64,000 nucleotides of DNA from positions 1,571,501 through 1,635,500 of the forward strand of contig NZ_CP048222.1 in assembly GCF_010119975.1 (NCBI RefSeq), given 5' to 3'. This DNA is from Rhodocytophaga rosea (GTDB lineage: Bacteria; Bacteroidota; Bacteroidia; Cytophagales; 172606-1). Made by a program: the position numbers and the translations under genes. Each line of letters begins with the position of its first letter. The first letter of the stretch is position 1. Positions 57,836 to 64,000 of the stretch are shown here, in pieces. Below the pieces are notes generated by a model, which worked only from the letters and a program-made list of their open reading frames with translations, had not been told where the DNA came from and did no database searches.

Positions 57836-57843
57836 TAACTTTG
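57836..57843 (+). promoter_or_regulatory. Bacteroidota -7 box TAACTTTG before radical SAM gene
   Basis: An exact TAnnTTTG match 66 bp before the ATG of the radical SAM gene, implying a leader of about 60 nt. No -33 TTG at proper spacing. Confidence 0.45.
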
Positions 57844-57908
57844 TATTTCAAAGTACTTTTTAATTCATAATTAAATTATTATTTTGATCTATACTCAAGC
57901 AGTTTCCC

Positions 57909-59285
57909 ATGAAAATAGATATTATTATCGCCTATATTCAACGGTATAAGAAAGGCCATGCTGTCGATTTTGTACCCCCTATTACTGGTATTCACCTGGC
58001 TGCACTTACTCCGGCCAAGTACCAGGTAAATGTGATCCATCAACAAGTGGAAGCCGTCCATCTGGATACGGATGCGGATGTAATTGCCATTTCTTTCTTT
58101 AGTGGTTTTGCTCCGGAGGCTTACCACCTGGCTACCGCGTATAAAAAGCGGGGAAAGATTGTAATAGCTGGTGGTCCGCATGTAACCTATTGCCAGGACG
58201 AAGCCTTGGCGTACTTCGATGCCATTGTGGTTGGAGAAGCGGAAACAGTATGGGCGCAACTGCTCGACGATTGTGAAAAGGGATGCCTGAAAACAGTTTA
58301 TCAGGGACAACCTTGTGATATGCAGCAAATGCCTACACCCCGGTATGATTTATTAAAAGGTAATTTTTTTATTCCCCGGGTTATTCAGGCTACCAGAGGG
58401 TGCCCTTTTACCTGTTCTTTTTGTACAGTTCCCAGCCTCAATCCAGGTTTCCGGCTACGTCCGGTGGAGGAGGTAATTAAAAATATTCAATACAATAAAT
58501 TTCCCTACTGGTGGCAGCGGAAAGTAGTCTGGTTCTGGGACGACAATCTGACTATTAACCGTCCCTACATCAGGCAACTACTAGAGGCGATGATTCCCCT
58601 GAAAAAATGGTGGCTCACTCAGGCAAGCCTGGATATTGCCAAAGATGAACAGCTACTTGATCTGATGAAGGCTTCAGGCTGTATTGGTATTTTCTTTGGC
58701 ATTGAAACCTTTTCTAAAGAAAGCTTAGGCGATGCCAATAAGCGGCAGAATAAAATAGAATATTATAAAAAGGCAGTGGACGCATTGCATAAAAGAGGCA
58801 TCTGTGTAATGGCAGGTTTTATTTCCGGTTTCGATCATGACAGTCCGGAAAGTATAGTGGAAATGGCCGACCGCTTGCTTGAAATCGGTGTGGACGTTCC
58901 ATTCCTGAGTATACTTACTCCCTTTAAAGGAACACCTCTCTACAACCAGCTGGAGAAACAGGATAGAATTTTAGACGACAGAGGCTGGGAGTATTATAAT
59001 GGTTATAATGTCGCTTTTGTTCCTCACCGGATGTCACCGGAAACTTTACTGGAAAGCCATCGGAACTTGTGGAAACGGGCATTTTCTTTTACCCACAGTA
59101 TCCAGCGGATATGGCATTCACTCCGGCACCTGCGTTTAGGAGCGCTCTATATGTCGGTATGTATGAATAGCTTTTACTGTTCTAAGCAACTGACCGGAAA
59201 CTACCCCCTTGAAGCCAGTACATTGGATCTAGGCAAAGATAAGAAGCCTACTGAGAATATAGCAAGAGCGCCTCAATCTGCTTAA
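57909..59285 (+). CDS. B12-binding-domain radical SAM protein
   Basis: A 458-residue class B-like radical SAM enzyme. The N-terminal ~140 residues form a cobalamin-binding-type Rossmann fold ([51 protein letters not shown]) but the lower-ligand D-x-H-x-x-G is not apparent. The SAM core has cluster cysteines Cys165, Cys169 and Cys172 in [12 protein letters not shown], then [20 protein letters not shown] and [25 protein letters not shown] is the BchE/hopanoid-type C-terminal landmark. Such proteins often methylate or rearrange lipids, cofactors or antibiotics; the substrate is unknown and no biosynthetic partner is adjacent. Confidence 0.9.
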   Translation: MKIDIIIAYIQRYKKGHAVDFVPPITGIHLAALTPAKYQVNVIHQQVEAVHLDTDADVIAISFFSGFAPEAYHLATAYKKRGKIVIAGGPHVTYCQDEALAYFDAIVVGEAETVWAQLLDDCEKGCLKTVYQGQPCDMQQMPTPRYDLLKGNFFIPRVIQATRGCPFTCSFCTVPSLNPGFRLRPVEEVIKNIQYNKFPYWWQRKVVWFWDDNLTINRPYIRQLLEAMIPLKKWWLTQASLDIAKDEQLLDLMKASGCIGIFFGIETFSKESLGDANKRQNKIEYYKKAVDALHKRGICVMAGFISGFDHDSPESIVEMADRLLEIGVDVPFLSILTPFKGTPLYNQLEKQDRILDDRGWEYYNGYNVAFVPHRMSPETLLESHRNLWKRAFSFTHSIQRIWHSLRHLRLGALYMSVCMNSFYCSKQLTGNYPLEASTLDLGKDKKPTENIARAPQSA

Positions 59286-59398
59286 AACATATAGTCAATA
59301 GCTGCTATTAAAAGTCATATTATTTATATGTTTAATTGTTTTTCATAGAATAGTAGTCTTCCAGGTCATGTGCATGCAGATTTATTAGGCAACCTATA

Positions 59399-60040
59399 AT
59401 GAAAGAGACAATAACTATAATAGCATTAATTCTGCTGATATTTTTATATAGCTGTAACTTTGAAGAAAAGAAGGCTGATGAATTTGTACAAGAGGCTTTA
59501 ACAGATACAACCTTTACTGCAGAAATTCCTCAAAAAATAGGAGGAACTTTAATCTGTATTGTAGATTATTCAAATGATTTTCACTCTTACGATTACTCTA
59601 TTGATTATACATATAAAGATAGTATTGATCATATATTCTCTTTGGGTTCAGGCCGGTATTCCGGCCAAACATGGCCTAAAAATGAACAACTCCAAGAAGT
59701 GGGTAATTGGGTAATTTTGAAAACAAGTTCAGGTCATCATTCCGACAAGTTAATAATTGGAAAAGTCAACCAGTTAAAACCCTGGCAGGAATATGAATTT
59801 TCTCCTGAGAAAGTTGAACAAGAGGTACTTTGGCAGCATAAAAAAATCAACTCTGCGCCTGGTAATTACGATTCCAAAGTTTCTATTGAAGAAATTGATT
59901 CTAAAGGTATAGTTACTATTACTTACGAATTTGCTACAAAGAATAGAATATTTTCATTTTCAACCGCGGAAATAAAAGTCTTTTACCAAATTGATTATGG
60001 AACAGGGAAGCCAGTAATGATTGATATAGAAGAGTATTAA
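59399..60040 (+). CDS. Hypothetical lipoprotein
   Basis: A 213-residue protein whose first 19 residues (ITIIALILLIFLYSC) form a lipoprotein signal with Cys19, followed by an acidic stretch EEKKADEFVQEALTD. The body has alternating strands (GGTLICIVDYSNDF, NWVILKTSSGHHSDKLIIGKV, KGIVTITYEFATKN, EIKVFYQIDYG). No known domain is recognised. It lies 113 bp after the radical SAM gene on the same strand but without visible promoter box; whether they share a transcript is unclear. Function unknown. Confidence 0.75.
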   Translation: MKETITIIALILLIFLYSCNFEEKKADEFVQEALTDTTFTAEIPQKIGGTLICIVDYSNDFHSYDYSIDYTYKDSIDHIFSLGSGRYSGQTWPKNEQLQEVGNWVILKTSSGHHSDKLIIGKVNQLKPWQEYEFSPEKVEQEVLWQHKKINSAPGNYDSKVSIEEIDSKGIVTITYEFATKNRIFSFSTAEIKVFYQIDYGTGKPVMIDIEEY

Positions 60041-60187
60041 TCAAAGAAGGTTGCTTAAACCCAGCTTAGACGCGCAGGTCCCTTTCAAAGGGCAATGCTA
60101 ACGCAGAAGGGCACACCACCATTTAGCTATGTTAATTATAACCCATTACCTTATTGCTTCCATTTCTGGCAACCTACCCCATAACAA

Positions 60188-60400
60188 TCACTCCGGGAGC
60201 ATCTCACAGTGATGCCCGGTTACGCTTACAAAATCAATCACTTTATCGGGCACAATGGCCTCCCCTTCTACTCTTAAAATCTTATCACAATCCTCCAGAT
60301 CCACGTTTACTTTCAAGTCTGGAAACGTGGCTGAAAGGGAAGCAAGAATTCGTTCTGCTTGTTTTTTATTCTCAATATTGGTTTTAAAAATCTCTACCAT
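60188..60400 (-). CDS. Conserved small protein (ferredoxin-like fold), coupled to UvrA-like gene
   Basis: A 70-residue protein starting MVEIFKTNIENKKQAERILASL and continuing PDLKVNVDLEDCDKILRVEG. The beta-alpha-beta-beta-alpha-beta pattern resembles the HMA/ACT-like ferredoxin fold of heavy-metal-associated domains, but the metal-binding C-x-x-C is absent. The 17-bp overlap of its start with the end of the UvrA-like gene (60384-60400) points to translational coupling. It most likely belongs to that transcript. Function unknown. Confidence 0.72.
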   Translation of the reverse strand: MVEIFKTNIENKKQAERILASLSATFPDLKVNVDLEDCDKILRVEGEAIVPDKVIDFVSVTGHHCEMLPE

Positions 60401-62657
60401 GTATCGACTCTTTTAAATATTTTCCTGTAAGTGAAGTAGGTGAATGTAAAATCTGTTCAGGCGTTCCTTCAAAAATAATTTCTCCGCCATTTTTTCCGCC
60501 ATCCGGGCCAAGGTCAATAATCCAGTCTGCATTTTTAATAATATCCAGGTTATGTTCGATCACAATTACCGTATTTCCGCCTTCTACCAGCCGGTTCATT
60601 AATGCCAGCAGATGCCCTACATCCGACATATGTAAGCCTGTGGTGGGTTCATCCATTACATAAATACTTCCTTTTTTATGTAATTCACTGGCCAGTTTTA
60701 TCCGCTGGCACTCCCCTCCCGAAAGTGTACTCAGGGGCTGCCCAAGTGTCAGATAATCGAGCCCTACATCGCTCATGGTTTGCAGGGTATGTTGTACTTC
60801 TTTTAGTTTCATTTGCTCCAGCGCCTGTTCTATGGTCATTTCCAGTACATCCGAAATGGATTTGCCCTCTAGTTTATAAGCCAGTACTTCTTCCTTAAAC
60901 CGTTTGCCGCCACATATTTCGCAGGGTGTTTTCACGCCATCCAGAAAAGCAAGATCCGTATAGATCACTCCCAGCCCCTGGCAATTCTCACAAGCACCTT
61001 TCGAGTTGAAGCTGAACAAAGATTCGCTCACCTTGTTTGCTTTGGCGAATGCTTTGCGAAGCTGATCCATGATGCCTGTGTAAGTAGCCGGGTTAGACCT
61101 GGTAGAAGTGCCTACCGCTGCCTGGTTAATGACAATCGCATCCGGATGTTGCGTGAGAAATACCTGGTTGATCAGTGAACTTTTACCTGAACCAGCCACC
61201 CCAGTTACTACCGTTAACACACCAGTAGGTATCTCTACACTTACATTTTTCAGATTATTAATTTTAGCATTTCGAATAGCCAGTTTTCCTGTGAAAGTGC
61301 GGTAATTGGTTTTTAAGGGTAAAGACTGCTTCATAAATTTGCCAGTTAAGGTTGAAGCCGAAAGTAAACCCGAAAGATTTCCCTGGTACATGATCTGTCC
61401 ACCATGACTGCCGGCATGCGGACCCACATCTATGATATGATCGGCTACTTTAATCACTTCCGGATCATGTTCCACCACGATTACCGTATTTCCTTTATCT
61501 CGTAATTTCTGCAATAATCCGTTCAGGCGGTATACATCTCTGGGATGCAAGCCTACACTGGGCTCATCAAAAATGTACATCACATCCACGAGGCTGCTGC
61601 TTAGGTGTTTTACCATTTTTACCCGCTGCGATTCTCCGCCTGATAATGTATCGGTTTCCCGGTTCAAGGTGAGGTAATCCAGGCCGATATCTACCAGGTG
61701 TCCGAGGCGTTCCGTGAGGGTTTGAACCATTGGTGCCGCCACAGGCTCATGGATGGTTTGCAGAAAATCGATTAAGTCGCCTACTTCCATGGCAGAAAGC
61801 TGGGCAATATTATATCCGTGAATTTTACATCCTAGCACGGACTGATTGAGCCGGGCACCTTTACACAGCGGACAGGGAGCCATTTTGATAAAAGGCGCTA
61901 CTATTTTTTGCGTCCGTTCTGATAGGGTTTTAATATCGCGTTTAATATACGACTGGGTAAACTTTTCGATAATACCCAGATAGGTTGCATTCATGGTGCT
62001 GCCGCCAATCTGAAGCTTAAACTTTCGGGGCTTGCTATGCAGCAGCAGATCCAGTTCTTCTTCTGTGTAGTCGGAAATCTTTTTATCATTATCAAAAAAT
62101 CCGGTATTCTTATACATCTCCTTTTCCCAGGTAGCAAAAAAAGGAACCTGGATCGCACCTTCGTTAAGTGATTTGGAAGGATCAACAAAATCATCGGCAA
62201 TCACGCCCATTTTCCGTCCGATCCCATTGCATTCCGGGCACATTCCCTGTGGATCATTAAAAGAAAAAGCATTGGAATATCCCACAAATGGTTTTCCAAC
62301 CCGGGAGAATAGCAAGCGCATCACTGGGGAGATATCAGTAATGGTACCCAATGTGGAATGAGAGCCTCCACCCAGACGCTTTTGATCTACCACAATGGCC
62401 ATGCTTAAGTTTTCGATACTATCTGCATCGGGATGCGCATACCTGGGCAGAAAGTTGCGGATAAACATGCTGAATCCTTCAAACAATTGCCGTTGTGCTT
62501 CGGTAGCGATGGTATCAAATACGATAGAAGATTTTCCAGATCCGGATACGCCTGTAAAGACGGTGATTTTCTTCTTAGGTATTTGTAAGGACACATTTTT
62601 AAGATTATTTTCCCTGGCTCCTTTGATAATGATTTGTTCCTGATCCATTAATTGCAT
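60384..62657 (-). CDS. Short UvrA-like ABC ATPase
   Basis: A 757-residue double-ABC protein of the UvrA family. Walker A boxes are GVSGSGKSS and GVAGSGKSS, signatures LSGGESQR and LSGGECQR, and Walker B MYIFDEPSVGLHP and IYVMDEPTTGLHM. Zinc-finger cysteine pairs appear as CPECNGIG with CPLCKGARL, and CENCQGLG with CEICGGKRF. Normal UvrA is about 940 residues; the missing part corresponds to the UvrB-binding insertion. This type, like DrrC-like UvrA relatives, cannot complete nucleotide excision with UvrB and is often linked to drug resistance. The role here is inferred. Alternative starts at 62657 and 62648 are possible. A 17-bp perfect inverted repeat overlaps its putative promoter. Confidence 0.92.
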   Translation of the reverse strand: MQLMDQEQIIIKGARENNLKNVSLQIPKKKITVFTGVSGSGKSSIVFDTIATEAQRQLFEGFSMFIRNFLPRYAHPDADSIENLSMAIVVDQKRLGGGSHSTLGTITDISPVMRLLFSRVGKPFVGYSNAFSFNDPQGMCPECNGIGRKMGVIADDFVDPSKSLNEGAIQVPFFATWEKEMYKNTGFFDNDKKISDYTEEELDLLLHSKPRKFKLQIGGSTMNATYLGIIEKFTQSYIKRDIKTLSERTQKIVAPFIKMAPCPLCKGARLNQSVLGCKIHGYNIAQLSAMEVGDLIDFLQTIHEPVAAPMVQTLTERLGHLVDIGLDYLTLNRETDTLSGGESQRVKMVKHLSSSLVDVMYIFDEPSVGLHPRDVYRLNGLLQKLRDKGNTVIVVEHDPEVIKVADHIIDVGPHAGSHGGQIMYQGNLSGLLSASTLTGKFMKQSLPLKTNYRTFTGKLAIRNAKINNLKNVSVEIPTGVLTVVTGVAGSGKSSLINQVFLTQHPDAIVINQAAVGTSTRSNPATYTGIMDQLRKAFAKANKVSESLFSFNSKGACENCQGLGVIYTDLAFLDGVKTPCEICGGKRFKEEVLAYKLEGKSISDVLEMTIEQALEQMKLKEVQHTLQTMSDVGLDYLTLGQPLSTLSGGECQRIKLASELHKKGSIYVMDEPTTGLHMSDVGHLLALMNRLVEGGNTVIVIEHNLDIIKNADWIIDLGPDGGKNGGEIIFEGTPEQILHSPTSLTGKYLKESIHGRDF

Positions 62658-62741
62658 AGGTGGTGTTTGTGATAAGTATGCCTGTAGCTTCTGGTTTTAA
62701 CTGCTTTTTTACTGTCGGTTTTCTATCATAGCTATTTGCAT

Positions 62742-62800
62742 CAAAATTATTATCAAATCTATATCAAGGCACTGACAATGGTATGTCAGTGCCTTGATAT
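62742..62800 (-). promoter_or_regulatory. Promoter box plus 17-bp inverted repeat before UvrA-like gene
   Basis: The minus strand carries TAATTTTG at 62742-62749 (exact TAnnTTTG). Just upstream is a perfect 17-bp inverted repeat (ATATCAAGGCACTGACA at 62761-62777, complement at 62784-62800). The repeat covers where the -33 element would be, so it may be an operator. It also has a T-run on the + strand, so it could instead be a + strand terminator. Confidence 0.5.
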
Positions 62801-62881
62801 TTTTACAAAAAAACAGATAGTACATCCTGGTTAGCTATTATAAAAAAAGCAGAATAGATATATTTATCAATAACTAAGTAA

Positions 62882-63535
62882 TTAAACACAATTAAGTATA
62901 ATATTTTCATCTACTTCAAGTTTTTTAAAATCAAGTTTAAAGTAAGTACCCAATCCTGAAAAGATGGTATAAAGTGCCTCCTTAAGCGCTTCTACAGACA
63001 GATAGTCTTCGGCTTTGAGCCAATGATATTTCACCTGCTTCCAAAATCGTTCGATCCTGTTAAGATGAGGACTATACTTAGGCAGCAAAAAGATGTATAA
63101 TCCTTTCTGTTCCCATTCTTCTTTTTTGACTTCCCATAGGCCACATGTATGCCAGGAGGCGTTGTCTAAGACTATGACAGTAAACTTGGAAATAGATGTT
63201 GAGAAGGCCTCTACACATTCAATGATAAAGTCAGCGTTTAGACTCCCACTTTTCTGATAAGTAAGCAACTCATTATTTGTACTTAACAAGCCAAATACAT
63301 TTATCCTTGTACTTCTTTGGGATAAAATAGGGGCGTGTTCGCCTTTTTTGATCCATCCATAAGGTACACAAGGGGTAAGGCAAAACCCTGATTCGTCTCC
63401 AAAATATAAATCTATACTGCCTGTCTGTGCCAAATAAAGCAAAGCATGTAATCGCTTGACTTTCTGCTCATATGCTTCTTTGTTTTGCAATGGCTTTATC
63501 CATTTACGGAAACGTTTCCATCGGTAGTCAATTTT
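62882..63535 (-). CDS. IS630-family transposase, DDE catalytic frame (via -1 frameshift)
   Basis: This frame continues after slippage with YRWKRFRKWIKPLQNKEAYEQ and carries the IS630/Tc1-type DDE core: Asp in LYFGDESGFCL, Asp in VIVLDNASWHT and Glu in SPHLNRIERFWKQVK, all intact. No natural start codon stands at its head (only a TTG at 63490, well inside the conserved region), so it is most simply made as a fusion with the preceding frame by -1 frameshifting. The whole is about 345 residues. The element therefore looks active or recently so. Confidence 0.85.
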   Translation of the reverse strand, partial: KIDYRWKRFRKWIKPLQNKEAYEQKVKRLHALLYLAQTGSIDLYFGDESGFCLTPCVPYGWIKKGEHAPILSQRSTRINVFGLLSTNNELLTYQKSGSLNADFIIECVEAFSTSISKFTVIVLDNASWHTCGLWEVKKEEWEQKGLYIFLLPKYSPHLNRIERFWKQVKYHWLKAEDYLSVEALKEALYTIFSGLGTYFKLDFKKLEVDENIILNCV

Positions 63536-63927
63536 TTTAAAAACCGCTTCAAGGTCATCTCACTCATAGCCGTGCCTAATTTAGCTTCTATCTCTCGCTT
63601 AGCTAATTTAAGTTGTTGTTTTTCTTTCTCTATGCTATTTTCCACTACTTCAACATGGGTAGCATTACTGGTAGTAAGGATGGGTTTTCTGCCTTTCCCT
63701 TTTTGGTTCTTTAACCCTACCACACCTGTTTTCTCAAAGCGATCAAACCACTTATAAATACTTAACTGACTTACTTGAAAAATGCTTGCTAACTTCTGTA
63801 CTTGATAGCCTTGATTGGATAACAGTATACATTGGCAACGGTTACGTTCCTGATAACTTTTACTATCTTTATGAATCTTCTCTAAGTCTTGTTTTTGCTT
63901 GTCTGTAATCTTCTTGATATAACGCAT
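63496..63927 (-). CDS. IS630-family transposase, N-terminal (HTH) frame
   Basis: The ATG at 63927 (MRYIKKITD; a TTG two codons upstream is the longer alternative) opens an HTH-type protein with CQCILLSNQGYQVQKLASIF and FDRFEKTGVVGLKNQKGKGRKP, ending MSEMTLKRFLKKL. The frame then runs off into a stop. Before the stop the coding strand has TTTTT-AAAAAAA (63532-63543), with tta-aaa-aaa in frame, a classical A-AAA-AAA slippery heptamer. A -1 slip gives KIDYRWKRFRKW and joins the DDE frame. This is the orfA product, made alone when no slip occurs. Confidence 0.85.
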   Translation of the reverse strand: MRYIKKITDKQKQDLEKIHKDSKSYQERNRCQCILLSNQGYQVQKLASIFQVSQLSIYKWFDRFEKTGVVGLKNQKGKGRKPILTTSNATHVEVVENSIEKEKQQLKLAKREIEAKLGTAMSEMTLKRFLKKLTTDGNVSVNG

Positions 63928-64000
63928 AAGCAAAGATACAATTTGCCAAAATCTTATACTTAATTGTGTACTCTTACTTATTGACCAGTAAAATATATCT

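Larger units (their letters stand above)
62875..63980 (-). mobile_element. IS630-family insertion sequence
   Basis: Ends share a long inverted repeat: the left end from 62875 (TAAGTAA, then ACACAATTAAGTATAA and ATTTT) and the right end as complement up to 63980, matching at 28 of 33 positions. One transposase gene on the minus strand fills the interior in two overlapping frames, 63927-63496 and from about 63535 to 62882. No other cargo. TA target duplication is not clear because the flanking bases also resemble one another. Confidence 0.85.

Noticed and set aside
60060-60110. CCCTTT/AAAGGG hairpin after lipoprotein gene as terminator
   Set aside because: The stem is short with a one-base loop at best and has no T-run on either strand.

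Overview
The window looks like a chromosomal piece of a Bacteroidota genome, most likely order Cytophagales. Evidence: three genes end in type IX secretion (T9SS) C-terminal sorting domains, there are two giant one-protein hybrid two-component regulators ending in AraC domains, many short lipoproteins, almost no Shine-Dalgarno sequences, a few TAnnTTTG-type -7 promoter boxes, and about 40% G+C. The genus cannot be fixed from sequence alone. No rRNA, tRNA or CRISPR array was seen.

Layout. 1-9.3 kb: 3' part of a TPR-type hybrid histidine kinase, then a secreted subtilisin-like protease with GEVED domains and seven 60-residue repeats, and two small envelope proteins. 9.4-18.2 kb: small regulator/effector cassettes (SnoaL-like protein plus AraC regulator, MFS transporter, lipoproteins, GlxA-type regulator divergent from two tandem SRPBCC proteins, Bcr/CflA transporter). 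18.4-21.3 kb: a decayed region holding a degenerate IS3-family copy, a DUF1835-like fragment, an intact DUF2975-XRE pair behind a 35-bp palindrome, and a truncated DHFR-like fragment. 21.3-31.7 kb: a lipoprotein, about 1 kb of AT-rich non-coding DNA and an 8.6-kb gene for a repeat-built secreted protein with a 673-bp duplication. 31.7-33.1 kb: an IS256-family copy whose transposase is interrupted. 33.2-42.9 kb: polysaccharide deacetylase, PAS histidine kinase, a T9SS-gene relic, a lutABC lactate-utilisation operon, an M20 amidohydrolase, a MarR/GNAT pair that is one protein elsewhere, and a SugE/Gdx exporter. 42.9-49.5 kb: a roughly 4.5-kb secreted sugar-dehydrogenase-like/PKD/PA14/LamG/T9SS gene split by one base, a SnoaL-like protein and a second one-base-frameshifted lipoprotein. 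49.8-62.7 kb: a collagen-like lipoprotein, a Tm-1-like/TIM-barrel pair divergent from a second giant hybrid regulator, lipoproteins, a B12-binding radical SAM protein and a short UvrA-like ATPase. 62.9-64 kb: an IS630-family element apparently read by -1 frameshifting.

How it fits together. Most genes serve surface and secretion functions (T9SS cargo, lipoproteins) or sensing and regulation (two hybrid regulators, one PAS kinase, AraC, GlxA, MarR and XRE regulators). Metabolic content is limited to lactate oxidation (lutABC), an amidohydrolase and a few orphan enzymes. The most noteworthy features are the identical internal repeat of the giant gene, the predicted seven-bladed propeller on the protease, the 35-bp palindrome before DUF2975-XRE, two genes each broken by one missing C in a CCCC run, and short 27-28-nt insertions that interrupt two unrelated transposase genes. 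I did not find a convincing complete novel multi-gene defence or biosynthetic system.
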